A program made the translations under genes and the position numbers. The notes below the pieces were generated by a model. It had not been told where the DNA came from. It ran no database searches and worked only from the letters and a program-made list of their open reading frames with translations. From Caenorhabditis elegans (lineage: Eukaryota > Nematoda > Chromadorea > Rhabditida > Rhabditidae), in contig NC_003279.8 of assembly GCF_000002985.6 (NCBI RefSeq), forward strand, positions 3,286,001 through 3,350,000: a stretch of 64,000 bases of DNA. Direction: 5' to 3'. Every line of letters starts with the position of its first letter. The first letter of the stretch is position 1. This document shows positions 29,051-42,800 of this stretch, piece by piece.

Positions 29051-30109
29051 AGACATAAAAACAATTAGATTTTTTGGGTCTCGCAGTGAAGTATTGCGTT
29101 TTTTTCCAGATATTGTTGTATTCAGAGAAATATATTTGTTCAAAAGTTGTTCACACGGAGTATTCAGTATGGTTATCCATGGAGCGCGGTTGCACAAAAT
29201 AAGGAAAAAGTATGCCGCCGACCTACCGGAAACAAAAAAAGACCAAATATATTTTCCAAACAACAACAGAACACCGAGAGAATTATGCAAAATAAATAAT
29301 CTTTACTGACAAACAGTTTCAAAATGTCAAAAACTAGTTGGTATCAGACAGATTATAACTGATTCTAGGATGGAAAAAACACTATAGTTGGTTTTAGTTT
29401 TGGAGAATGTTCTAGAAAATTCCAGATACACTATTTAAAAAAATCAAAAAATGTGATAAGTTCTAGAAACTTTTAGAAAACTATGAAAACTTTTAAGAAA
29501 TTTTGGCAGTTTAGTGGAAAGTCTAGAGGTTTCTATAAACTTCCAGAAAATTTGAAAATTTGTTGGGAAATTTTCGGAAAGTTTCTCAGATTTTAAAAAT
29601 TACAGAAAGTTTCTAAAGGTTCAAAAAATCTTGAGAAAGCACCAGAGAATTCAGGAAAGAATTCAGGAAAGACAGCTCCAGAAAATTTGGAAAATGTTTC
29701 AGGAACATCTAGAAAATTTTGGAAATTAAAAACTTTCTCTTTTTGGAAAAATTTAGAATTTTTTAGAATTTTTTAAATAAAATTCTCGCAAATTCTGTAT
29801 CGAAATTTCTCAAAATTTCGGGACATCAGTTCAAAGAAACACATTGTTTTTATAGTGTGGGTCTCGTCACGACAGTCAAGTGGACAATGCGTCTTTAAAA
29901 TAAGGTTACTGTAGATAGTAGCAATGGTGAGTCAATTAACAATACATTAAAAGTTCGAAAAATTAAAACTTCGGTTTTGCAATTTTTCCTACAGTACCCA
30001 CGAGTTTTTCTCTATATTTTCTATATTATTATTTTTCGTAAAAAAATGAATAATTGCTATTTGAAAGTAACAAAACTTCTTCAAACGAATATAAGTATTA
30101 AAGAAACAT
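29051..30109. other. Intergenic, no gene seen
   Basis: AT-rich; runs of degenerate TTCTAGAAAATT words at 29400-29760 form many small palindromes. No exon is supported. Confidence 0.45.
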
Positions 30110-30407
30110 TAAATTCTGAGAATGCGTATTGGGCAACATACTTGACGCGCAAAATATCTCGTAGCGAAAACTATAGTAATTCTTTCAATTACTACTGTAG
30201 CGTTGGTGTCGATTTACGGAAGTCATTTATTAATCAATAAAATATTAAAAGAAAACACAAAAATGACAAAACAATACGGAAAACAAAATATAGTTGAATA
30301 TCGCAACAGTAGTCATTTAAAGAGTTACTGTAGGTTTTGCTACGAGATATTTTGCGCGTCAAATATGTTGTGCAATACGCATTTTCAGAATTTTGTGCAC
30401 CCGTAAT
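30110..30407. repeat. PALTTTAAA-like palindrome, copy 3
   Basis: Left arm AATTCTGAGAATGCGTATTG; right arm AATACGCATTTTCAGAATTT. Confidence 0.85.
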
Positions 30408-30944
30408 AAGATCTACCGTATCAGTGGATACGGTAGCAAAAAAGTTTCAATCGTGCCGGGAGTCAACGAAAATCTTGCAAACAATTCATAAACACAGTAC
30501 ATTAAAGAAATTTGGAAAAAATAAACGTTCTTTGCAGAAAACTTTCTCAATCTTGTCAGATTAAAGAAAGGGGGCATGTGTCGCTTTGCGTTGTCGATAG
30601 ATCACCAGTTTGACATACACACACACTAAACACACAAAACACGAAAAAAATAAAGAAGAAGAGGAAGAAGATTGGCTTTGGCACGACAATTGTTCCCGCA
30701 TCGACAGGTGGCTTTTGGCTTCACCGGAGGAACGCAATCAAATGAATCGAGAGAACATGACACGAATCTTTTTTTTGTGTGTGCGCTTGATGCCACGTGA
30801 TGGAGAGTTGGGTTGACAGGGAGAAGAAGAAGAAGAATTCTTATAAATGAATACATTTTACCGGGGATATTTTATTTCAAAAATTTTATTTAATTTTTGA
30901 TGATATTTTTTCAATTTTTAGTTTATCTATGCGGTGAGCGGCAA

Positions 30945-31205
30945 TTGCCGTTCGGCCATTTTTTTGTCGGCAAATCGGCAAATTACCGGTTTGCCGATTT
31001 GCCGGAAATTTTCAATTCAGTCAATTTGCCGATTTGCCGATTTGCCCAACATCAATTTGCCGAAAATTTTTAGGGTTTTCTATAAGATGGAAACAAAATA
31101 CAAAACTGGCAAATTCGGCAAATTTGAATTTTTTTCATTTGCGGCAATTTGCCGATTTGCCAGAAATTTCAATTCCGGCAATTTACCGATTTGCCGGAAA
31201 AAATC
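30945..31205. repeat. CGGCAAAT repeat block
   Basis: AATTTGCCGATTTGCC units. The block abuts PALTTTAAA-like copy 4 and has a non-repeat insert at about 31070-31135. Confidence 0.8.
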
Positions 31206-31223
31206 GTTTGCTGCCCACCATCC

Positions 31224-31570
31224 TATTAAGGGAACACTAAATTTTGAAAAATGCGTATTGCGCGACATATTTGACGCGCAAAATATCTCGCAGCGAAAAC
31301 TACAGTAATTCTTTGAATGGCTACTGTAGATCTATTTACGGACTTGATTCTCGAAATGAATTAAAATTATTTATTTATCGAATTGACAAAAAAAACGAAA
31401 AATTGAATATCGCTGCCACAATTCAAAAATAAATTCATTTCCGTAAATCGACACAAGTGCTACAGTAGTCATTTAAAGAATTACTGTAGTTTTCGCTTCG
31501 AAATATTTTGCTCGTCAAAAGCATATGTTGAAAAGAAAGACGCATTCTCAGAGTTTTCCGTTTCCGTAAT
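31224..31570. repeat. PALTTTAAA-like palindrome, copy 4
   Basis: TATTAAGGGAACAC start and TTTCCGTAATA end, with the usual CGTAAATCGACACAAG arm. Confidence 0.8.
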
Positions 31571-31989
31571 ATGAAATAACCAACAAATACCTATTAAAAG
31601 AAAAAGAAAACTCGACAATTCCAAAAAATTAAAAAATACATTTCGCGCGGCGAGACCCAATATGTTTGCTGGATTTCTTTCATAACTTTACTTGCTTCTG
31701 TATGCGCCTTTGAGGTAACGGCAGTTCTCTTTTGAAAATTGGGATGAGCTTGGGCACAATTCAATATTTAACCGATTTTGTGAGAAAAAAAACAATTCTC
31801 GATATTTAAGAGATATATACGAAGAAAATTCCTTTTTGAAAAAAAAATGCGAAAAGCTCAAAGTCAGTCGACTGCAATGTCAACCGGATGTCGTGGGTCC
31901 GCCAGTCATACCTTTTCGGAGTTCAGGCCGAAAACATCAATGACGTAATAATACATGTTTTCAAAAAATAAATAATTCAAATAATACTG

Positions 31990-31995
31990 TTTATT
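31990..31995 (-). terminator. Poly(A) signal of trx-4
   Basis: TTTATT on + reads AATAAA on -, 60 nt beyond the stop codon. Confidence 0.65.
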
Positions 31996-32054
31996 CGTTC
32001 AGAACTCTTAATCTTCAGAGAAAATATAATGTAAGATGTTTAAAAGTGTGAAAA

Positions 32055-32575
32055 TCATTGAAGAGCTGCCTTGACCATTTCCTCGAACTTTGTATTGTTC
32101 GCTCCACTGAACTGATCCTTCTTGATTCCGTCGACAATCAGAAGGAAGGTGGGCATCGAGTTGATCTCATATTCTTCACCGACACCGTCACACTCGTCCA
32201 CATCAATTTTAAGGATCGATAGGCGATCCTTGTGCTCGGCGGCCAGCTCCTCCACACGTGGCTTGATCATTTGGCACGGACCGCACCTGGAATCGTGTAT
32301 TTTGAGAATTTAATTTCATGAAAGTTTTAATTTGAAACTGTAAAAGGCATTTTTTAGAATTTACGTTTCTATCAAAAACTCAAGTTTCGAAATCCAAACT
32401 ATCCTGATGAAAGGCTTCAAATAGTCGTGGCCTAGAAATTTCGATTAAGAAAATTCTCAGCCATGTGCATAAATCCAACCTACCATGAAGCCGTGAAAAA
32501 TAGAATCACTGGCTGGGTTTTCTTCTCGGCAAAAATTGTCTTGAATTCGTCATCGTCCTTGATTGCGATAGACAT
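32055..32575 (-). CDS. trx-4: Classical thioredoxin
   Basis: Two exons (32575-32484, 32286-32055) encode 107 residues, the standard thioredoxin length. The canonical active site W-CGPC lies at residues 31-35, split by the intron within the Trp codon. The cis-Pro76 loop follows in [12 protein letters not shown]. It reduces protein disulfides, itself being recycled by thioredoxin reductase. There is no targeting signal, so it is probably cytosolic. An SL-type acceptor lies 9 nt before the ATG and a poly(A) signal 60 nt after the stop. It lies downstream of, and on the same strand as, the SH3 adaptor gene, but the 1.3 kb gap is wide for an operon. The name trx-4 (Y44E3A.3) is from memory of the worm gene set; the family assignment is certain. 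Confidence 0.95.
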
Positions 32576-32584
32576 TTCGGTTAT

Positions 32585-32587
32585 CTG
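32585..32587 (-). promoter_or_regulatory. Likely SL trans-splice acceptor of trx-4
   Basis: The - strand reads TTATTTCAG followed 9 nt later by the start codon. Confidence 0.5.
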
Positions 32588-33852
32588 AAATAAAAAAAAA
32601 ATAATTTGGAATTTTTTAATTTTAAATTCGTCTTTTGCTCAATACGCATTCGCAGAATTTTAGCGTTCGCGTAATAATTCCCGGAAACTCTATACTATTA
32701 GAGACTACAATTTAACAGTTAGTATTAAAAAATATTCGGTTTGGTTTCAGAATTTAGAAATATTTAAAATTCACCGCAAGAAAACATTAACGGTTAATGT
32801 AGAAGTTCAATTAATTGAAAAACATTGCAAAAATTTGAATAAAATTTACGTTAATCAACACATAATAATAAAAATAAAAATCACAATAACATTTATAGTA
32901 TGTGTGTGTGTGGCCGAGAAGAAATGAAATAAAGAAACAATAAACCATTATAAAAAATTTTTAAAAACGGGTGACCAAGAGATACATCTTTAGGTCCTGC
33001 TGACTGGCCAAATGTGGGGGAGAGGAGTGGGGGAAGAGAAGAACGCCGTTTTGAGCAACAATGTGTGAAAAAAAAGAAAAAGCGAGAAAATGAAGCGGAT
33101 GTGAAATACTTGGTCTCGACGCGACAAATTTTTTCAAGAGGATGTGCGCCTTTAAACATGATGCAGCGACTCGAAAAAAAGTGTAATTTTTGAAGAATTT
33201 ATATTTACAATTTTTCTAGATTTTTTTCTCACAATCAATTTTACGACGCAATTTTCAATTACCAAATTATTTTTGAATTCCCCGAATTTTTTGATTTGAA
33301 ACACAAAATTTCAGACCTTTTTTTCGGAAAAAATCGACTTTTAAGCCGAAAAAACGTCTGAAAATTCGAAAAATTGTGTTTCAAATCAAATATCCGAGAA
33401 AATATGAAGAAAACCCATTCAAATTTGTTTGCAAGGGGATTTAAAAATAATTCGAATTTTTGCCTTAAAATTGCAAAAATAAACATTAAAAATTTAGAAA
33501 AATTCTAAAAATTTTACAAGTGAATTTGATATTTTGGGGCTGTTTTCTAGCATTTCTGGCAAAATTTGAAACAAAAATTTGTCGCGTCGAGACTCCGTGG
33601 TACTGTAATTTTAGCACAAAAAATCGCAAAAATTGTATAATATTTGGAGCAATGATAAGTGAATCAATACAAACGAATCGGGGGTGTGGGTTGAATGAGA
33701 ATTTCCAAAAAAAAAAACAAAGGATCACAGGACAATTTGATACTCTCTCTTTATATGCTTCGAGAATCTATATTGCACTGGGTGAATGGGGAAGAGAGAG
33801 AAGAGATGGGGGGCACAATTTACACGAATAATTGGATGAATGAGGAAAATGG
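32588..33852. other. Gap between SH3 gene and trx-4, no gene seen
   Basis: Holds one end of a PALTTTAAA-like repeat at 32640-32680, a (GT)n tract near 32900, and inverted copies of the GTCTCGACGCGACAAATTTT motif near 33113 and 33578. Confidence 0.5.
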
Positions 33853-36800
33853 CTAGAATCGAATCTTTTCAATGGCGAGAACTCGTGATTCCAGAGCACG
33901 GAATCTATCGAGAAGGGCATCGTATTCGGCACGGCTGACATAGTCTGATGGCGGAAGATTTGGCGATTTTTGACTATCTGGAGATGCCAATTTTCTGATT
34001 GCAGAGGTGGAGGAAGTGGAATCTGGAAGATGGACGATTTTTGTAATTTTTGGCAATTTGCCGGAATTGAAAATTTTCGGCAAATCGACTAATTCCCGGA
34101 TTTGAGAATCTCCGGCATATAGATAAATTGCCGGAATTGAAAATTTCCGGCAATTTGCCAAAACAGAAAATTTTCGACTTCCGGCAAATCGGCAAAATTG
34201 CCGGAATTGACAACTTCCGGCAAATCGGCAAATTACCGGAGTTGAAAATTTCCGGCAACTCGACTAATTGCCGGAATTGTCAACTTCCGGTAAATCGGCA
34301 AATTGCCGGATTTGAGAATTTCCGGCAATTTGCCGAAACGGAAAATTTCCGGAAATTCGAAAAAATACTTGAAAAAAATTTTCATTTGGAATTAAAAAAA
34401 GATTTTTTACTGAATTATTTTCATTTTTATTGTATTTTTCTCATTTTTCGAGTTTTTTTTTGCATTGAATTTATGAATTATTTAGTTGTAAAATTAGATT
34501 TTAAGAAGTTTTAACTTTTTAAAAAATGTTAATATATTTTCTTTTTTTTTGCATTTTTTTTTTGGAGAAATATTTATTTTTTTTTAGGAATTTCTCTAGG
34601 AATTTTAAAAAGTACTTTTTAATATTTTTAAAAACAAAATTCCAAATTTTTTGCAATTTTTTTAATTATACCCTTTTTTAAATAATTTTCACAGGACTTA
34701 AAACATTTTTATTTTTTCATTTTTCCTAAAATTTTGAATTTTTTTGTTTCGGATTTTTTTGGAACTTTTAAAATTAATTTTTACTTTTTTCTAGAGTATT
34801 CAAAAAAAAAAAAAAAGTTTAAAAGAGATTTTCAGATTTATTCCTTTTTTTTAGAATTCTTTCCTCCCGAAACTTAATTTTTAAAAAATTTTTGAGTAGT
34901 TTTTTTTTTTTCAATTTTTATTATTTTTCAAATATTTTAAATTTTGAGCAATTTCCAAAAAAAGACGTACCATCAGCCAACGAATTACTTGGAATGGGAC
35001 GAAGTGCCGGTTTTGATGCAGAAGATGGCGGAGCAATTGAAGAGCTCTTGAATGGTGATGACGTGGCACTGCTATTTGATGGAATCGAAATTTCTTTGGC
35101 AGTTGCTGGGACAAACATTGATGCAGACATTGGATTGACTGTAGAAATTGAAGTTGGAGAGCTTAGTCGTCCATTTGGAGATTCATCAGATGACTGAAAA
35201 CAATTGGATTTTATTTAGATTTTTTTTTGAATTGACAAAAAATTTAATTTTTTTCGAGAAAATTACACTCGAAATTATAAAAAAAAATTCAATGATTTTT
35301 TTTTACTGAAACTTCAAAATTGACCTAAAACCGGCAATAAAGTCAATTCAATTTTTTTAAATCAAGAAAAAACACATACATTTTGCCGGAAAAATGGGAA
35401 AAAAGTAATTTTTTAGGTTTTTCAAAATAAAATTGAATTTTATTTTTTTCGCGTTTGAAAAATTATTTTAATCGCCATTGACCAGCTTTATTCGCGGAAA
35501 AAAGTTGGAAGCGTAAAAATAAAATCCCTGAGCCGTCGCGATTTCGGTGAGCAAAGTGGTTTTTGCATTTTAAATTTTTCGGAAATTTATGAGAAAATTG
35601 GGCATTTTTTTAGAATCAAAAATCAAATAGCGAAACCTTTTAGATTTTTAAAAAATCGAAAAATCGAGAAAATTTCGAATTTTTTTTGCAATTTTATAAA
35701 AAATAAGCTTAAAATCACCAATATAACCAACAATTTATATTTTCATTGTTTTGAATTTTTAAAAATAATTTTTACATTTTTTTTCCAGGTTAGATTTAAA
35801 AAAATATATATTTCGATGATTTTCTTTTTTTTCTAGTTCTATTTCAGAATTTTTCCATTAAAAGCTGCATTTTTTGAATTTAGAATATTATTGAAATCAA
35901 ATTTTATGGTAAATTTTCTGATCAATTTTTTTTTTCGATTTTTCGATTTTTCATAAAATCGAAATGTTTCGCTTTCCGATTTTTCGATTTTCTTTGAAAA
36001 ACATCGAAACCCCAAATTTCTTAAAATTCCGTAGTTTACTAAAGTTTTGGCGGGATATTTCAGACTTTTTAGGAATTAGGATATTTTATTAAAATTCCAA
36101 AAACTCCAATTTTTCCACATTTTTTTCAAAAAATAAATTGCTAACCCGATTACGGTTCATGACCATGCTCATAGGCCGATTCTTCGGAGGACGAGCCCGA
36201 TTTTTGGTGATATGCTGCAGTTCGGCGACCTGATCAGTGGCTGAATTATCGATTGATGGCTCTCCGGTAGTTGATTCACCAGTTGAAGAACGATCTCGTT
36301 GATCCGGTTTTTGAATTGACGCGACTTTTTCCGGTGCAACGACTTTCAGATTCTGAAAAAAAAAACAATTTTTTGAATTTTTTAGACAAGTTGTAGAAAA
36401 TTATATAATTCTTTATATTTTCAGTAAAATACAAAAAAAATTTCAATTTTTTTTTGTAGAATGAAAAGGATTAAAATAATTTTTACTACTTACAAAAATT
36501 TAAGTAGTAAAAAACATATTTTTTAAAAGAAAAATCAATGATTTTCAGTATTCCGTTTTTAGCGAATGACTAACAATTTTTATTGAAAAATCAATGTTTT
36601 TTTGATAAAAAAAATTAATATTGAAATTTCCTAGTTTTCAGAAAGTTTTCACATAATTTGTCAATTTTTAGAAACATTTTTTGAATTATTTGATTTTTTT
36701 TTCTGAAATTTTCTCTGAATTTTTTAAAGAAACATTATTTGAGACATTTTTTTTGAAATTTTAAAAGAAATATTTGTTAGATTTATTTCTTAGTTTTGCT

Positions 36801-39800
36801 AGATTTTTTTTGTTGGTTTTTTTGTAGGAAAAGTTATATAAATTTTTCATATTTTCAAAAATAAAATATTAGAAATTCCATATAAACATGATTTATTTAA
36901 TCTTAAAATTAATTAATCTTAATTGAAATTATTATTACTTTTAAAAAAAATTAATTTTAAAAACTAACCAATGTAATTTTCAATACGTTGCTCATGTTTT
37001 CAAGAAATAGAACAATGAAATTCTCACAAAAAAAAAACAATGAAAACTGATTTTTTTCAGAATTGTGATTTTCAGAAAATGACTCACAATTTTTGTTTGT
37101 TTCGATTTTTTTTGAAAAAAAATTTTTTTTCTAAAAAAAGAAGGAAAATACTAATATCTTTGGGAAAATATAGAATCTTTTGTTTTTAAAATTTTTTTAA
37201 AAATTGTTCGCCTATTTTCTAAAATCATTCCAAAATTCGAGTTTTTTTTCAGAAAAAATTCTCACAAATTCAGAAAATATGGAATCGATTTTTTCGGAGA
37301 GTTTTTCTAAAAAAATTATATTTTTAAATTTTCTGGCAACTTTTTTTTCTAAATTCGAATAAAATTTAAATTATTTTTGCAATTTCGGAAATTCTTCGTA
37401 ATATTCGTTTTTTCAACAAAAAAACTTTGATTTTTCGGTTTTTTTTCATTTTTTCTCTTCAAATTTGAATTTTTCTTGAAATTTTTTAAAAACAAACCTA
37501 GAAAAAATTGGTTGTTTTTTCGATTTTTTTTTTGCAGAATTTTCTGAATTTTTTTTTAATTTGTGAAATGTTTTATAATTTTTAAAGCAAAATATGCAAA
37601 AAATTCCAAAAACTCTGAGATTTAGTGACTTTTTCAAACAAAAAAATCCAATTCTCACCCGTGACATTTTCTCTTGAAGCGCCGCAAAATTGCTCTTCAA
37701 AGCCGAAGACGACGGAGCAATGGCTGGCATTGTTGGTGAGGTGGATGTGGGATTCAGTTGAGAAGGAGCTGGAGCTGGAGCAGATGGAGCAGCTGGAGCT
37801 ATGGTAGAAGGTGGTGGGTCGGCCTGGAAAATTGAGAAAATTGGTTTTGTTTATTTTTTAAAAAACATTTTCAGAATATTAAAAAAAATAAATTAAAAAG
37901 CATCAAATAAAAGGTAGACTGAACCTTTTTTGTTGGAATTTTTTTGAAAATTTTATCTTTCATTTTGCGCAAAAATTTGACTTTGAAAATCCTCCGTAGT
38001 TAATTATTTAAAAAAAAACATAAAACTCTTTTGCTGGAAGAGTCTATCAGAAAAAAAATCAGTGAAATTCTTGTAGTTTTGCTAACTGAAAATGGATTAA
38101 AGGTGGAGTACCGAAATTTGAAACTTTGCTTTCTTAGACCCAAAATAGTCCAAAACTACCGAATTTCGTAATGAAACGTTTAGAAAATTTCTCAAAAAAA
38201 GTTATGGTGGTTCAAAGTTCGGAAAAATAAAGCTCATTTTCAGCTAAAATCAAAATTTTTTCCAACTTCTCGGTGTTGCAACGTCTGGAACCTAATTTTT
38301 ATTTATTCATCACTTTTTAATAAATATTGCGGTCTTTGATTGGGCGTTTATTCGTTGATTTAAGTACATTTATGGTCAGACGGGCACAAAATGTAACTTT
38401 TATTTGTGTCCCACTGACCAGAAATGTGCTTAAAACAACGAATAAACGCCCAATCAAAGACCACAATATTTATTAAAAAGTGATGAATATATAAAAATTA
38501 GGTTCCAGACGTTGCAACACCGAGAAGTTGGAAAAAATTTGATTTTAGCTGAAAATGGGCCTTATTTTGCAGAACTTTGAACCGCCATAACTTTTTTTTT
38601 GAGAAATTTTCAGAACGTCTCATTACGAAATTCGGTAGTTTTGGACCAATTTGGGTCTAAAAAGACAAAGTCTCAAATTTCGGTACTCCACCTTTAAAAC
38701 TGGCCAAAACAAAAATTCTCGAAAAATGCTTTAATGGCAGCTTGAAATTGGAAAAAAAAGTAAAGTTTTCCTTAAAATTTTGAAATTTCGTCAACTTATT
38801 TCAATCACAGCGACTGGAAATTAATGTTCAAATTATCATCCTATTTTGCACACAATAATGTGGTCTCTGATTTTTTTTAAAAATTCAATGGCGCCGAAAA
38901 TTTGTACTGGAAAAGAGTCTAAAAACTAGGAAAAAAAACATTTACTGGAATTCTTGTTGTAGTGATTGAATTAGAATTGCAAAAAAAAAGTGAGGGAATG
39001 TGTGAGAGACGCCGACAGCTCTCCCCAATGATCGAGAATTCAGTGTGTGTGTGTATGTCGGGAGACAGAAAAAAAAAACGAATTTTTCTCTCGTGGGAGG
39101 ATGAGGTGTCTCTGTGTCTCTCACATAATATTCTGAGTAGGTGGAGATTTGATTTTTCCATCGTTTTTTTCTAAACTCATGAGAGGTGCCCCCGTCGTAA
39201 AGAAATTTCGGCGTCGGCTCTCAGATTACCTACTTTTCGTAAAGTTTTTATTACATAACAGGGGTGGGCAAATTTGTCGGTTTGCCGATTTGCCGGAAAT
39301 TTTAAATTCCGGCAATTCACCGGTTTGCCGCTTTGCCGGAAATTTTGAATTCTGGAAATTTGCCGATTTGCCGGAAATTTTAAATTCCGGCAATTCACCG
39401 GTTTGCCGCTTTGCCGGAAATTTTGAATTCTGGAAATTTGCCGATTTGCCGGAAATTTTGAATTCTGGCAATTTGCCGATTTGCCGGAAATTTTGAATTC
39501 CGGTAAATTGCCGATTTGCAAGAAATTTTCGGGAAATTGACGGTTTGCAGATTTGCCGGAAAATTTGAATTCCGGCAATTTTCCGATTTGCCGGAAATTT
39601 TGAATTCCGGCAAATTGCCCATTTGCCGGAAATTTCAATTCCAGCAAATTGCCGATTTGCCGGAAATTTTGAATTCTGGCAATTCGCCGATTTGCCGGAA
39701 ATGTTTAATTCCGGCAGTTTGCCGATTTGCCGGAAAATGTAATTCCGGCAATTAGCCCATTTGCCGGAAATTTCAATTCCAGCAAATTGCCGATTTGCCG

Positions 39801-42800
39801 GAAATTTTGAATTCTGGCAATTCGCCGATTTGCCGGAAAATGTAATTCCGGCAATTAGCCCATTTGCCGGAAATTTCAATTCCAGCAAATTGCCGATTTG
39901 CCGGAAATTTTGAATTCTGGCAATTCGCCGATTTGCCGGAAATGTTTAATTCCGGCAATTTGCCGATTTGCCGGAAATTTTCGGGAAATTGCCGGTTTTT
40001 TTTAACCAAAACTAATTTGAAAACTGAAAATTAAGATTAAAAATCACCAGTTTTAATTTAAAAAATTAATTTTCAACAGGAAAATAAAGATTGTTTGTTG
40101 AACAAATATTTCAAAATTAAAAAAAAACGATTTTTAAAAAAAGTTTTTCTATGGAAATATTAATTTTCAAAATAAATTAATATTGGATTTTTTGGCAAGT
40201 TTTCGATTTTCAGCGAAAAAAACCTAAATTTTTATTTTTCCTGCTAATAATCGATAAAACGGAAAAAAATTTCAATTTTTTCGGCGAATTCCAATTTTTT
40301 TCGAATTTTCTATGTATATTAATGTTCTAGTTTTTTTTTTTTTTCAATTTTTGAATTTTACCGATTTTGGAGTGTTTTCAGAATTTTTTTCGGTTTTTTT
40401 AAAAAGGAATTTTCAGAAAAAAAAAATCACACAACTTTAGGATTAATTATTTCCAGAAATAAAGTGAAACATTTTTTTTTCAATTTTCTCAATAAATCCC
40501 CTCCTCACCACTGAAATTTTCGCGGGTTTCGGTGGAACAGCCGGTTGTGGTGGATTGACTGGTGGTGGTTTGTGAGAGACAAACGTCAATGTCGCCTGAC
40601 GTGAAATCGACCCATGTCTGGCACCGGATTCCGTTCCCAGTGGGACTTGAACCAATTCGACAAAATTATCCGGAAATAAGCCCTTCTTTCCGTGCAGTTC
40701 ACCTTCAAACCATCCAGCGTCACCGCAGTTCTGCAAAAAATTAGTAGAAATTTGAATTTTTTTGGGAAATAATTTTTTTCCAAATTTTTAATAGCTTTTT
40801 TTGTTTAATACTTGATTTGAAGAGCCGTTTTTTGAATTTTTTTTTTTTTGCAAAAAAAGTTTGAAAATTTAAATTAATATTAAATTATAAATTTCAGGCC
40901 ATGTATTTTTTTAAGTCGAAACTGTTTTTTAAAAAAATCATAAAAATTTAGAATATTTATTTTTCGCATGAGTATGACTTTAAAATTGTTATTAAGCAAA
41001 AAAAAAAGAGAAAAATTAAAATTTTGGCATTTTAATCTACAAATTTCCAACTTAAAGTCTAATTCGGAAATTTTAAAACCCAAAAATTAAAATTTTTGCC
41101 GGATTTTTCAGGGTATTCAATTTTTTTATCGATTTTTTTTAGAAATATTTTTTTCCAAATTTTTATTAATTTTTTTGTTTAATATTTGATTTGAAGAGCC
41201 GTTTTTTGAATTTTTCAGACATTTTTTTTGCAAAAATTTTTTAAAAAAATTAATATGAAATAATAAATGTTAGGTTATGTTTTCTTTGAATAAAATTTCT
41301 CAAATTGTTAAAAGCAGCGTTTCAAAAAAATTTTTTTTTAATTTGTTAAGATTTTTTAAGTCAAAACTGTTTGCGCAAAAAATTTCAAATTTTTAGCAAA
41401 AAAAAAACTTTTAAAAAACAACTTTAAAAAATTTCTTGAAATTTTCTAGTAAATTTTCGATTTTTTAAATTCTGAAAATTTTTGGGGATAAAAAATTCGG
41501 CGAAAATTTGAATTTTGATAAATTCTGTTAAACTTATAATTTTTCCAGTTGGAGTTTATTATAAATATGACGTTTTCAAGCAAATATAATGAAAAAAAAA
41601 ATTAAAAATTGGGGATTTTAATCTACAAATTTCAAATTTAAAGTCTAAAATTTGGAAAAAAAATTAGACTTTAAACTTGAAATTTGTAGAATAAATTCCT
41701 CAAATTTTTAATTTTTTTGCTTGAAAATATATTAGTTTATTAGTTTACTTAACAATTTTAAAACCCAAAATTTTAATTTTCGCCGATTTTTTAAGGTTTT
41801 CCCATTTTATTTTCCAACTTTTTATCTAAAAATTGCAGAAATCCTGATTTTTTTTTCCGATTTCAGTGAATTTGCACCTTGTTTGTAATATTAATCAGCA
41901 TATCAATCTCCTTAAGAGCCAGCTCATCATCGTGTTGGGGATTGTAGACAAATTTCACGCGAGCCATTTCTTTCGTTTTCGTAGTTTCTGCGTCTGTGCT
42001 CGCCGAGGCTGCAGAGCTCGCAAATGTGCTGCTGAATTTGGTTTCCAAGGCTTTGAGCACTGGAGCCGGGTCCGAGATTATCTGAAATTTTGATTTATTT
42101 GATTTAAGTGAAATTCTTCAGTTTCTGTATTTAAAAAATGTTTGAATAAAGTGCTGAGAAGCCATTTATGGAATTTTTTAATTGGAAAAAAACTATTTTC
42201 TTTTCAGTTTTTTAAAATTTAATTTTTCAGTTTTTTTTTGTTTTTGTCGAAGATAACTTTAATAAAAAATTGTAATGTAACAAATTTTAATTAAAAAATT
42301 TTTTCACTTCTAACCAGAAACTTACAATTAAAAGCTGAAAAAAAAGAGTTTTGGAACAAATTAAAAAAAAAATGTTTGGATATTTATATTTTTTGAATGA
42401 AAAATTAGCTGAAAATCAAAAAATAAATCGGCAAATAGGCAAATTGCCGGAACTTTTAAATTTCCGGCAAATCGGTAAAATGGCGGAATCGTAATTTCCG
42501 GCAAGTCGGCAAACCGGCAATTGCCAATTTTCCGGATTTCATCGACAAAAAATTGTTGATTTTCAATTATTTAAATTATTTGAATTTTTCCAAAAATTTG
42601 AATTTTTGCCATAAAAACTGATGTCTCAGGCACCGATATTTAAGTAAAATCTGTATTTTTGGGATTTTTCAGATTTTTTTCGCTACACGAACCGTCGACG
42701 GAGTTCTATCAATAGCTTTCGGCTCGCTTCTCATCACAACTTCACTTCCAATCGATTTTGCCGGAGTTCGAGCTGCTGAGCCCGCCGAAGTTGATGCACT

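Noticed and set aside
30610..30816. 68-codon + strand frame with an EEEEED run
   Set aside because: GA-rich simple sequence gives the acidic run. No neighbouring exons or conserved features are seen.
39226..39888. 220-codon open frame through the CGGCAAAT array
   Set aside because: The frame exists only because a 30-35 bp repeat happens to lack stops. The product is a repeat of NFRQIGKLPE-like words with no protein logic.
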